Source of the DNA: Alphaproteobacteria bacterium UBA1002
GTDB taxonomy: Bacteria; Pseudomonadota; Alphaproteobacteria; Rickettsiales; UBA998
DNA: 25,762 nucleotides
NCBI GenBank assembly: GCA_002291845.1
Contig: DBAU01000108.1
Span: 1-25,762, forward strand
Direction of reading: 5' to 3'
Part shown: in pieces, positions 1 to 6,676 of the stretch
Position numbering within the stretch: position 1 is the first letter of the stretch
How the letters are laid out: every line of letters starts with the position of its first letter
Translations under genes and position numbers: made by a program
Notes under the pieces: generated by a model
The model's database searches: none
What the model saw: the letters and a program-made list of their open reading frames with translations, nothing else
What the model was told of the DNA's origin: nothing

Positions 1-124
1 AATCGTCAAGCTGGACGGAACGGCCCGCCTTGATATTTTAGATGCCGATCCCCGTCGCGTGCGTCGGGTGCGTATTACCCTCATGAAGGAACTCTCGTCT
101 GCCCAAGATGCGGTAGACGCGTAA
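1..124 (+). CDS. corC: CorC/HlyC-family protein, C-terminal end (partial)
   Basis: The reading frame is open from the left edge to a TAA at 122-124 and gives about 40 residues. They include LDADPRRVRRVRI, which matches the end of the CorC_HlyC C-terminal domain, where 'DADPRRI+R+R' is typical. Family knowledge: CorC (YbeX) proteins carry CBS domains followed by this domain and are linked to Mg/Co efflux and membrane-associated roles. The position supports the call, because ybeX/corC lies directly upstream of lnt in many proteobacteria, and here only 6 bp separate the stop from the lnt start, so the two are probably co-transcribed. The CBS domains lie outside the window and cannot be seen. Confidence 0.75.
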   Translation, partial: IVKLDGTARLDILDADPRRVRRVRITLMKELSSAQDAVDA

Positions 125-130
125 CGATCG

Positions 131-1753
131 ATGAAACGTGCTGCCAACGATAACCGCCGCGAGCGGCAGGTGCTGGCCTATTACGCGGAACGCTTGCAGA
201 GCTTGCAGGGGTGGTTTCGTCGTGCTGCGCTTTGCTTGTTTGGCCTGCTGGCTGTACTTGCTTTGCCTCCCTTTCACGCGTGGCCGCTGCTTTGGCTCGC
301 TATACCCAGCGTGTTATGGTTATTTGTCTCCGCCCCCACAGGCCGTGTTGCCTTCTGGGATGGTTGGTGGTTTGGTTTTGGTTTTTTTGTATGTGGCCTG
401 TACTGGTTTGCATACGCTTTGCTGGTGGATGCTTCAAAATTCGGCTGGCTGATTCCCTTCGCCGTGTTTGGTATTAGCGGCATTCTGGCGCTCTATATGG
501 GGTTGCTCGGGTGGTTGACTTCCCAATTGCGGGGTCATGACCGCGTTAGCTGGTTGTTTGCCTTTCCGGCGATTTGGATGGGCGTTGAATGGCTGCGTGG
601 CTTTTTATTTACGGGCTTCCCCTGGAATTTGATCGGCTACAGCTTTGATGCCTCTGATATTGCCATACAGGCCGCCTCACTGCTGGGCGTGTATGGTCTT
701 AGCTGGTTCACGGTGTTAGTGGCTAGCCTGCCTATTCTTTTCATGCCTCGAATTGAAACCGCTTCTGCGTTACGTCAGAATTGTATGATATTGGCGGGCT
801 GTTTGGTGGCGTTTATAGCCGTTCTTGCATGGGGGCAAGCTCGCCTTGCACACCATCCTTTGAGCATAGTACCAAATACGATGTTACGGCTCGTCCAGCC
901 CGCGATCGATCAGTATCACAAATCCCAGCCAGGCCAACGCCAGAATATCCTGCGCCGCCAGATTGAGCTCACGCGAAGTGAGGGTTTTGAAGCCGTCACT
1001 CACGTGATTTGGCCCGAGACAGCTATGCCGTTTTTCTTCTCCAGCGGCGATTACTGGGCACAGGAACTCGCGCAGTTAGTCCCGCCGAATGGGCTGTTGA
1101 TGACCGGGTTTGTTCGCTCAGAAACCACGCCGGACCAGAAGGCGCTGCTGCGCGTTTTTAATAGTTTTGCTGCGCTGGATTCTGGCGGAAATGTTGTTTT
1201 TTCTTATGATAAGCGCAAGCTGGTGCCTTTTGGTGAATTTGTGCCATTTAGGGACATTCTCCCGCTGGATAAAATTACGCCGGGTAGCCTCGACTTCAGC
1301 CAGGGACTGCAGCCCGGACGCTACCAGCCTGTGCAAGCGCAGGATTTTGCTTTTTTCCCTCTGATCTGCTACGAGGTTACCTTCCCCGGTTTGTCGCAAC
1401 AGGCGTGGCCTGCGGCCTTACTAAATGTCACCAATGATGGGTGGTTCGGCATAAGTACCGGGCCCTATCAGCATCTTGCCATGAGCCGGATGCGTGCGGT
1501 GGAGCAGGGCGTTCCCATGATCCGTGCTGCCAATAGCGGCGTGAGCGCTGTGATTGATCCCTATGGCCGATTTATTGCCCAGCTTGGCTTGGGTAGGGAG
1601 GGCGTTTTGGACGCGCCGTTACCCGCTTCAACAGCCCAGCCTACGCTGTATGCTCGCGTGGCCGGGCAGCTGGAAATGCTACTGCTACTCATCACGGCGT
1701 GTAGTGTTATTGCGCGACATCCTCAATTGAGCCAAAAGAAGAAAGCCTCTTAA
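131..1753 (+). CDS. lnt: Apolipoprotein N-acyltransferase
   Basis: This 540-residue protein has the full Lnt layout. About six hydrophobic segments lie within residues 32-235, followed by a periplasmic nitrilase-fold (CN_hydrolase) domain at about 250-500, and a last hydrophobic stretch at 512-526. The catalytic Glu-Lys-Cys triad is visible as E296 in WPETAMP, K361 in YDKRKLVPFGEF and C413 in PLICYE; the further conserved Glu residues E369 and E415 are also present. Lnt transfers the third acyl chain onto the N-terminal Cys of diacylated lipoproteins at the inner membrane, the last step after Lgt and LspA. The ATG follows the corC stop by 6 bp, consistent with coupling. No terminator is evident after it. 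The length is normal for the family. Confidence 0.97.
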   Translation: MKRAANDNRRERQVLAYYAERLQSLQGWFRRAALCLFGLLAVLALPPFHAWPLLWLAIPSVLWLFVSAPTGRVAFWDGWWFGFGFFVCGLYWFAYALLVDASKFGWLIPFAVFGISGILALYMGLLGWLTSQLRGHDRVSWLFAFPAIWMGVEWLRGFLFTGFPWNLIGYSFDASDIAIQAASLLGVYGLSWFTVLVASLPILFMPRIETASALRQNCMILAGCLVAFIAVLAWGQARLAHHPLSIVPNTMLRLVQPAIDQYHKSQPGQRQNILRRQIELTRSEGFEAVTHVIWPETAMPFFFSSGDYWAQELAQLVPPNGLLMTGFVRSETTPDQKALLRVFNSFAALDSGGNVVFSYDKRKLVPFGEFVPFRDILPLDKITPGSLDFSQGLQPGRYQPVQAQDFAFFPLICYEVTFPGLSQQAWPAALLNVTNDGWFGISTGPYQHLAMSRMRAVEQGVPMIRAANSGVSAVIDPYGRFIAQLGLGREGVLDAPLPASTAQPTLYARVAGQLEMLLLLITACSVIARHPQLSQKKKAS

Positions 1754-1854
1754 CGGGCTGGATAAGAATACTTTTATTTCATATCAAAGCGTCGCATTTT
1801 GAAACAATGTTTTTAATAATTCGCGTGACAAGCATGGGCGAATCGATTAATTTA

Positions 1855-1890
1855 ACATCTTAAGTACAGCTTATGCTTGCATAAAGATGT
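1855..1890. promoter_or_regulatory. Nested inverted repeat, possible XRE operator
   Basis: Within the 205-bp lnt-to-regulator gap lies the palindrome TTATGCTTGCATAA (1871-1884), flanked by a second complementary pair, ACATCT (1855-1860) and AGATGT (1885-1890). A 14-bp two-fold symmetric site about 75 bp upstream of a helix-turn-helix gene is what an autoregulatory operator would look like. In RNA it could instead form a hairpin with an asymmetric bulge. The rest of the gap is AT-rich with no clear -35/-10 pair. The symmetry is seen; its role is inferred. Confidence 0.4.
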
Positions 1891-1958
1891 GCATGAAAAT
1901 GAAATCAGAGGTGCTGCTCTACAAAAAGCTCGTCTGATGTGTGAATCTGAGGTAGAGG

Positions 1959-2384
1959 ATGCCGCATCCTGTTGATATTTATGTTGGTAAGCGACTAAGA
2001 ATGCGTCGCACGATGCTTGGTATGAGTCAGGAGTCCCTTGGTCGCTCAATTGGTGTGACCTTCCAGCAGATTCAGAAATATGAACGTGGCGTTAACCGCA
2101 TGGGGTCCAGTCGGCTTTTTGATTTTGCCCGCATCCTGAACGTCCCCGTGGCCTTTTTCTTTGAAGGCTATGAGGAATCACAAAATGAAACAACGCACGC
2201 ATCGGCAGCTTCCGCATCATTGAATTCTCTGAATGACAGCGCCGATTCTGATTTTGAACATGAGCGTCTTACTAGTCGTGAGACACTGGAGCTGATGCGC
2301 GCGTACCATCGGATATCGGATACCAAGACGCGTAAGCGTATTGCTGAGTTGATTAAAACGATGGCCGGCGAAAAAGCAGCCTAG
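1959..2384 (+). CDS. XRE-family helix-turn-helix regulator upstream of metK
   Basis: This 141-residue protein has an HTH_3 DNA-binding domain at about residues 8-65. The helix-turn-helix itself is visible as SQESLGRSIGVTFQQIQKYE (23-42), followed by the usual FDFARILNVPVAFFFEG. The C-terminal half (70-141) is acidic, Ser-rich and ends in a Lys/Arg-rich helix with no recognised ligand-binding fold. Purine-rich GAGGTAGAGG lies just ahead of the ATG. Short XRE regulators in the order lnt-XRE-metK-trmB occur in many alphaproteobacteria, so this is a conserved chromosomal regulator rather than a phage repressor. Its targets cannot be read from the sequence; the palindrome upstream suggests autoregulation. 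Confidence 0.88.
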   Translation: MPHPVDIYVGKRLRMRRTMLGMSQESLGRSIGVTFQQIQKYERGVNRMGSSRLFDFARILNVPVAFFFEGYEESQNETTHASAASASLNSLNDSADSDFEHERLTSRETLELMRAYHRISDTKTRKRIAELIKTMAGEKAA

Positions 2385-2406
2385 GTCTTTTCGCCTCTAA
2401 AACTCC

Positions 2407-2434
2407 TTGACGCACGACTCGTTTCCTCTACATA
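2407..2434 (+). promoter_or_regulatory. Probable sigma70-type promoter for metK-trmB
   Basis: TTGACG (2407-2412) is followed after 16 bp by TACATA (2429-2434). The predicted start point, about 2441, falls a few bases before the structured leader that begins at 2447. This is where a promoter driving a riboswitch-controlled metK would have to sit. The -35 box is strong and the -10 box weaker. Confidence 0.5.
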
Positions 2435-2446
2435 AACGGATATCAA

Positions 2447-2538
2447 TGTGGGGATTTGCAGAGCTTGCCGCCACGCCTTCGGGCAACAGGTCTAAGCGTC
2501 GCTGATTCAGCCTGCACGTCCTTGCGCAACAAAGGGAG
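2447..2538 (+). ncRNA. SAM-II-like pseudoknot leader of metK (candidate riboswitch)
   Basis: The leader contains GTGG-G-GATTTG (2448-2458), then GCTTGC and GCCAC (2463-2474), then CAACAGGTCTAAG (2484-2496). From memory this order resembles the SAM-II core (GUGG-N-GAUUUG ... GCUUGC-N-GCCAC ... CUAA). P1 is GTGG/CCAC (2448-2451 with 2471-2474). A loop-tail pseudoknot TTGCC/GGCAA (2465-2469 with 2482-2486) gives the H-type fold of that class. A competing hairpin GCC-TTCG-GGC (2475-2484) uses the same bases and could be the ligand-free state. Downstream, TCCTT (2519-2523) can pair with AAGGG (2532-2536) and cover the metK ribosome binding site. SAM is the product of MetK, so feedback is logical. 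The tail departs from the usual form, so the exact class is uncertain. Confidence 0.55.
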
Positions 2539-2544
2539 TCCGTT

Positions 2545-3744
2545 GTGATTCAAAATCAGGGGCAGGTGCGCCGTCATTATATTTTTACCAGCGAGTCCGT
2601 ATCAGAAGGTCACCCGGACAAGGTCTGTGATCAGATTTCTGACCGTATTGTGGATGCAATGCTGGCGGATGATCCTGAGGCTCGCGTGGCAGTCGAGACG
2701 CTGGCGACAACAAACCATGTGACCGTTGCAGGCGAGGTGCGCGGAGCGGAGCATATTATTCGCGATAAAGTGGAAGGCTTGGTGCGTGAGACGGTAGAAC
2801 GCATTGGCTATAAGCAGGAAGGCTTTGATTATCGCAAGTTGGAGGTGATTAACCGCATCCACGCGCAATCGCCAGATATTGCGCGCGGTGTTGATGCCGC
2901 TGCGGATAAAGATGAAGGTGCGGGCGATCAGGGCATTATGTTCGGATTTGCGTGTGACGAAACGCCGGAGCTGATGCCTGCGCCCATTGGCTATGCGAAC
3001 GAGATCCTAAAGCGTCTCTCGGCCGGGCGACATGAGGGACGATTTCCGCTGCTTGGCCCCGATGCCAAAAGTCAGGTGAGTCTCGTCTATGAGAATTGGC
3101 GTCCTGTTCGGGCGCATTCCATTGTGGTTTCAACTCAGCATGCGGAGCATGTACAACAGGAAGAAATCCGTGCATTGGTGCGTGGAGTAGTTGCTGAGGT
3201 TCTGCCGCAAGGATGGATGTGTGACGATAAAGATTTTTATGTGAATCCCACCGGTAAGTTTGTGATTGGCGGCCCGGATGGAGATGCGGGCTTAACGGGC
3301 CGGAAAATCATCGTAGATACTTACGGTGGGGCGGCACCGCATGGAGGCGGTGCGTTTTCCGGTAAGGATCCAACGAAAGTGGATCGCTCGGCAGCCTATG
3401 CGGCGCGCTATCTGGCGAAAAATGTGGTAGCAGCAGGGCTGGCCCGTCGGTGCACCATTCAGCTTTCATACGCAATTGGTGTGTCGCATCCGATTTCTCT
3501 CTATGTGACCACCAATAAAACCGGGGTGGTGCCCACGGAGGAGCTGGAGGCTCTTTTGCCGCAACTGATGGATCTCAGCCCACGCGGCATCCGAAAGCAT
3601 CTGGGGCTAAACCGTCCGATTTATTCTGCCACGGCAGCCTACGGTCATTTTGGCCGACAGCCTACCGAGAAGGGGGAGTTTAGTTGGGAGAAGCTGGATC
3701 TCGTTGATGAGCTGCGCCGCCATTTTGGTGCCAAGGTGGCATGA
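2545..3744 (+). CDS. metK: S-adenosylmethionine synthetase
   Basis: This 399-residue MetK makes S-adenosylmethionine from methionine and ATP. The N-terminal FTSESVSEGHPDKVCDQISD (14-33), the hallmark GAGDQGIMFG (125-134) and the phosphate-binding GGGAFSGKDPTKVDRS (268-283) are intact, covering all three MetK domains at normal family length. The start is GTG, supported by AGGGAG about 8 bp upstream; there is no better ATG before the conserved N-terminus. The last 4 bp overlap the start of trmB (ATGA), so the two are translationally coupled. A promoter at 2407-2434 and a structured leader at 2447-2538 precede it, which suggests control by SAM level. Confidence 0.98.
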   Translation: MIQNQGQVRRHYIFTSESVSEGHPDKVCDQISDRIVDAMLADDPEARVAVETLATTNHVTVAGEVRGAEHIIRDKVEGLVRETVERIGYKQEGFDYRKLEVINRIHAQSPDIARGVDAAADKDEGAGDQGIMFGFACDETPELMPAPIGYANEILKRLSAGRHEGRFPLLGPDAKSQVSLVYENWRPVRAHSIVVSTQHAEHVQQEEIRALVRGVVAEVLPQGWMCDDKDFYVNPTGKFVIGGPDGDAGLTGRKIIVDTYGGAAPHGGGAFSGKDPTKVDRSAAYAARYLAKNVVAAGLARRCTIQLSYAIGVSHPISLYVTTNKTGVVPTEELEALLPQLMDLSPRGIRKHLGLNRPIYSATAAYGHFGRQPTEKGEFSWEKLDLVDELRRHFGAKVA

Positions 3745-4454
3745 CCGCAGACGCGCCCGTGCGCTTTTCTGATCCGACGATGTTGCGCAGTTTTGGCCGA
3801 CGCCACGGCCGGGTTCTGCGTGATTGGGAGGAAGTCGTTTTTCGAGATGTTCTGCCTGCGTGCCATCTGAAGCTTCCGCCCGGAGAGGCTTTATTGCAAG
3901 CCGCTACCCTGCAAGCGGGTAAGCGTGATCTGTGGATGGAAATAGGGTTTGGTGGCGGCGAGCATCTGGCGGCGCAGGCGAAGCAACATCCAGATATTTG
4001 TTTCCTGGGGTGTGAGCCTTTTGACAAAGGAGTCGCTAAGCTTCTGCGTACGATACAGACGGAATGTTTGAACAATATTCATGTGTTCATGGATGATGCC
4101 CGGTTGCTTTTGTCCCGGCTTCCTGATGCATCACTTGGCCGTGTTTTTATTCTTTTCCCTGACCCTTGGCCCAAAGCGCGCCATAATAAACGTCGTTTGG
4201 TGCAGCCTTACTTGCTCTCGTTGCTTGCCCGCACCATCCGGCCAGGGGGAGAGTTACGCATGGCCTCTGATCATGCAGATTATGTGCAATGGATGCTTGA
4301 GGTAATGCAAAGCCAGGAGGCTTTTGAGTGGACGGCACGTGGACCGGAGGATTTCCTCATGCCACCGGGCGATTGGGTGCCAACGCGGTATCAGGAAAAA
4401 ACGGAAGCGCAGGGACGCAAACCGACCTTTTTGCGATATTGCCGACGCGGCTAA
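3741..4454 (+). CDS. trmB: tRNA (guanine-N7-)-methyltransferase
   Basis: This 237-residue Rossmann methyltransferase makes m7G46 in the variable loop of tRNAs, using S-adenosylmethionine. The SAM-binding motif EIGFGGGEH (67-75) and the TrmB signature DPWPKARHNKRR (141-152), which holds catalytic and tRNA-binding residues, are both intact. C-terminal TRYQEKTEAQGRKPTFLRY is also typical of the family. It starts inside the metK stop (ATGA overlap), so the gene making the cofactor and a gene using it share one message, an arrangement known in alphaproteobacteria. The stop lies 2 bp from the stop of the convergent tetR gene, with no terminator between them. Confidence 0.97.
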   Translation: MTADAPVRFSDPTMLRSFGRRHGRVLRDWEEVVFRDVLPACHLKLPPGEALLQAATLQAGKRDLWMEIGFGGGEHLAAQAKQHPDICFLGCEPFDKGVAKLLRTIQTECLNNIHVFMDDARLLLSRLPDASLGRVFILFPDPWPKARHNKRRLVQPYLLSLLARTIRPGGELRMASDHADYVQWMLEVMQSQEAFEWTARGPEDFLMPPGDWVPTRYQEKTEAQGRKPTFLRYCRRG

Positions 4455-4456
4455 TT

Positions 4457-5077
4457 TCACTGTATTGCTGCGGTGTCGCCAAAGGCCTGCTCAATCGCTT
4501 GCCGGAAAATCTGCACACTGATCTCTGGCTGGTTATGGGCTTTGGCAATCAGAATGCCTCCTTGCCATGCGGCCGCAATCAGCTGGGCCATCGCCATTGT
4601 ATCGCTATGTACTGGGATCATGCCTTGCGTTCGCGCTGTTTCCAGCGCCGCGGCAAAAGTTTCTACATAGGTCGTAATAATGCTCTCTAGCTTCTGGCGT
4701 AGTGCTTCGCTTTGAGTGCTGAGTTCAAGGATCATATTCCCAATGGGGCAGCCGGGATAGCGTGCAGCTTCGCAACGCTGACTATTCTCTTCTGCAAAGC
4801 GTATAAGCATGTCCAGAAAGCGATTAAACCGAGCGCGTGGCGGTACGTCTACAGCGAAGGCGGGCTCCAGTAGTTCGGCACGCGCAAGGCCGTGCACTTG
4901 ATCAAGCAATGTCAGAGCCACCGCTTCTTTAGATTCAAAAAAATGATAGAAACTGCCTTTTTTTACGCCTGCCATCTGGCATATAGCCTCCACACCCACG
5001 GACTCATAACTGTTCTGCCAAAACAGCTCCATAGCAGCTTTGAGAATGTTTTCGCGGGCGTTGGACGGTCGGGGCAT
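4457..5077 (-). CDS. TetR/AcrR-family transcriptional regulator
   Basis: The frame is open further upstream, but homology to TetR proteins begins at MPRPSNARENILKAAMELFW, so I place the start at 5077 (206 residues). The TetR_N helix-turn-helix is clear at about 25-50 (GVEAICQMAGVKKGSFYHFF). The C-terminal ligand domain carries RCEAARYPGCPIGNMILELS with Cys102 and Cys110; a Cys in this position is common in TetR regulators with a C-[LP]-x-GN motif, some of which sense electrophiles, though that role is only a possibility here. No efflux pump or reductase gene adjoins it. A perfect 31-bp inverted repeat 33 bp upstream of the start is the likely autoregulatory operator. The gene converges on trmB with a 2-bp gap. 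Confidence 0.9.
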   Translation of the reverse strand: MPRPSNARENILKAAMELFWQNSYESVGVEAICQMAGVKKGSFYHFFESKEAVALTLLDQVHGLARAELLEPAFAVDVPPRARFNRFLDMLIRFAEENSQRCEAARYPGCPIGNMILELSTQSEALRQKLESIITTYVETFAAALETARTQGMIPVHSDTMAMAQLIAAAWQGGILIAKAHNQPEISVQIFRQAIEQAFGDTAAIQ

Positions 5078-5109
5078 GAGATTACGTCTAGAGGTTGTTT
5101 TTCTTATTA

Positions 5110-5140
5110 CGTAAACACCATTCTTTATATGGTGTTTACG
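5110..5140. promoter_or_regulatory. Perfect 12-bp inverted repeat, likely TetR operator
   Basis: CGTAAACACCAT (5110-5121) and ATGGTGTTTACG (5129-5140) are exact reverse complements separated by 7 bp. The site lies in the intergenic region between the tetR gene (starting at 5077) and the divergent secreted-protein gene (starting at 5291). Length and symmetry fit a TetR dimer or pair-of-dimers site. Placement just upstream of the tetR start predicts autorepression. The symmetry is exact; binding is inferred. Confidence 0.7.
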
Positions 5141-5200
5141 CGTGAATACGTCAAGCTGTCGAGATAATATAAGCAATGTATTATTTCTAGCTTTTTTCCT

Positions 5201-5218
5201 TGTAAGCATGAGCTTACA
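5201..5218. promoter_or_regulatory. Second inverted repeat in the tetR divergent region
   Basis: TGTAAGC (5201-5207) and GCTTACA (5212-5218) are exact reverse complements around ATGA. The half-site differs from that of the 5110-5140 palindrome, so it is probably bound by another factor or forms a small hairpin in the leader of the gene at 5291. I see no confident -35/-10 pair for that gene. Confidence 0.35.
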
Positions 5219-5290
5219 GCGCGTTATGCGTATCTGGCTTTTCATTAGAAAACATTTGCAGTAATCTTTGGCACTATTGGGAGAAAAGTT

Positions 5291-6004
5291 ATGCGAAAGT
5301 GTGCTTCTACATTACTGCTTTGTGCGTTGGTGATTGGTGGTACGGTGCCATCAGCCAGCGTTGTAGCACAACCCATCCAATATACTTCACCAATAGCGGC
5401 ACCCGCGGGTCAAGTGCAATCACCAGTCCCCGCCTCAACGGAGATTCCATTCGGCTATGGCTACACTCCGGCACCCACAACAGGTGCTCCCGCGACATCC
5501 GTTCAGCCTGCTGAAGCAAGTACGACAGAGATTGCCCCGGCTCCGCGTTATTTTGGAGAACCCCAGCCCATTACAGAAACGGCCACACACGCCCCCTTAG
5601 AGACTCCCCCTTCGTCTGGGTATTCCGCGCCGGTGCCTGCTCCACAGGTCTTGACCAAGCCCGCGGCGGCTTCCCCTGTCTCGGATGCATCGTATTTTAT
5701 CTCTGGTGGCATCGGTAAAGCGGAACGTGATCGCCTGGAAGCTGTGAAGGATCAGTATAATTTTCGGATGCAGATGGCTACGTCTGGTGGAGCGTTTGTC
5801 AGCGGCGTAAACGTGCAGATCCGGGACGGCAAAGGCACGGTGGTTCTGGAAACTGTCACGGATGGTCCCCTTTTGATGGCAAAGCTTCCGGTAGGAAAAT
5901 ACACCGTGCAGGCCACGAAGTTTGGTGAAACAAAAACCCAGTCCGTACAGGTAGAGGCGTCGGGCGCAAAAACCGTTAATGTTTTCTGGAAGCGGGACGC
6001 CTAG
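5291..6004 (+). CDS. Secreted proline-rich protein with C-terminal Ig-like/carboxypeptidase-regulatory-type domain
   Basis: This 237-residue protein begins with a signal peptide: MRK, a hydrophobic core, and probable cleavage after SASVVA near residue 26. Residues 27-130 are a low-complexity linker rich in Pro, Ala, Thr and Ser. The C-terminal 100 residues (SYFISGGIGKAERDRLEAVKDQYNF onward) include VQIRDGKGTVVLETVTDGPLL and LPVGKYTVQATKFGETKTQSV, a beta-sandwich pattern like carboxypeptidase-regulatory-like domains of secreted proteobacterial proteins. A likely fate is the periplasm or envelope; the molecular role is unknown. GGGAG lies 9 bp before the ATG. It is divergent from tetR and shares its intergenic region, so it may be regulated by it, but the inverted repeat is closer to tetR. 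Confidence 0.8.
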   Translation: MRKCASTLLLCALVIGGTVPSASVVAQPIQYTSPIAAPAGQVQSPVPASTEIPFGYGYTPAPTTGAPATSVQPAEASTTEIAPAPRYFGEPQPITETATHAPLETPPSSGYSAPVPAPQVLTKPAAASPVSDASYFISGGIGKAERDRLEAVKDQYNFRMQMATSGGAFVSGVNVQIRDGKGTVVLETVTDGPLLMAKLPVGKYTVQATKFGETKTQSVQVEASGAKTVNVFWKRDA

Positions 6005-6082
6005 GCAAAATGCTGAATCCAGGTTAAACAATCTTTAATAAGTTGGTCTCACAATATAGTAATTATTTGTGAGGATTGTAAC

Positions 6083-6310
6083 ATGACCGATCAAAGAGGC
6101 CCTCGTACGAGGCAAGAGACTAGGGCTGCTGGGGAAGAAGCATTGAAGACGTTTCTAAGTCAAAATCCTACAATTGTGGAACGATGCCAAAACGCTGTGG
6201 GTAACTGGCGCCTAGACGTTGAGCAGGGAAACCCGGGGGCAAGCGCAATTCCTACCCCTGTTTTTGTTTGCGGGCTAGGGGGGGCGGATGCGCCCCCGAG
6301 AGGCCGCTAG
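6083..6310 (+). CDS. Orphan small protein (75 aa)
   Basis: I do not recognise this protein. It starts MTDQRGPRTRQETRAAGEEA, has a short predicted helix with NPTIVERCQNAVGNW, and ends in a Gly/Pro-rich tail (VFVCGLGGADAPPRGR). No signal peptide or membrane segment is visible. It has a GAGGA ribosome binding site about 8 bp before the ATG, an AT-rich upstream region, and a strong bidirectional terminator right after it (6337-6367). These support a real transcript. It belongs to a set of three orphan small ORFs in this window (with 17212-17439 and 19473-19820). Confidence 0.55.
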   Translation: MTDQRGPRTRQETRAAGEEALKTFLSQNPTIVERCQNAVGNWRLDVEQGNPGASAIPTPVFVCGLGGADAPPRGR

Positions 6311-6336
6311 CTTCTTTTTGTATGCAACGCGCCAAC

Positions 6337-6367
6337 AAAAAAGGGCCCTGAAAAAGGGCCCTTTTTT
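6337..6367. terminator. Bidirectional intrinsic terminator
   Basis: Six A's, GGGCCC (6343-6348), a 7-nt loop, GGGCCC (6356-6361) and six T's form a terminator readable on both strands. It serves the small ORF ending at 6310 (plus) and rpsO ending at 6382 (minus), and so marks the end of the rimP-to-rpsO operon. Confidence 0.92.
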
Positions 6368-6381
6368 ATTTTGAAATCAAA

Positions 6382-6651
6382 TTATTTACGGATGTTCAGC
6401 TTCTCAATGAGCTGCTGGTAACGCCCTTCGTCTTTGGACTTCAGGTAATCCAGAAGGCGACGGCGACGGCCAACGAGCATCAGTAGGCCGCGGCGTGAAT
6501 GGTGGTCTTTTTTATGTTTTTGGAAATGCCCCGTAAGGTTGTTAATGCGCTCGGTGAGTAGCGCGACCTGCACCTCGGGTGAGCCGGTATCTTCTTTTTT
6601 GGTAGCGAAGTCCTTGATGACTTTCGTCTTACGTTCTGCAGTGATCGACAT
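6382..6651 (-). CDS. rpsO: 30S ribosomal protein S15
   Basis: This 89-residue protein is canonical S15, with GSPEVQVALLTERINNLTGHF, KDHHSRRGLLMLVGRRRRLL and the C-terminal YLKSKDEGRYQQLIEKLNIRK. S15 binds 16S rRNA helices 20-22 early in 30S assembly. AAGGAGC about 8 bp ahead of the ATG is a strong ribosome binding site. It lies 25 bp downstream of truB in the usual truB-rpsO order. pnp, which normally follows rpsO in proteobacteria, is not downstream; it is 8 kb away on the other strand. Confidence 0.98.
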   Translation of the reverse strand: MSITAERKTKVIKDFATKKEDTGSPEVQVALLTERINNLTGHFQKHKKDHHSRRGLLMLVGRRRRLLDYLKSKDEGRYQQLIEKLNIRK

Positions 6652-6676
6652 CGTTTGTGCTCCTTAAAAAAATGGT

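Noticed and set aside
5078..5245. 56-residue N-terminal extension of the TetR protein
   Set aside because: It reads through the operator palindrome and precedes the normal TetR start, so it is not likely to be translated.
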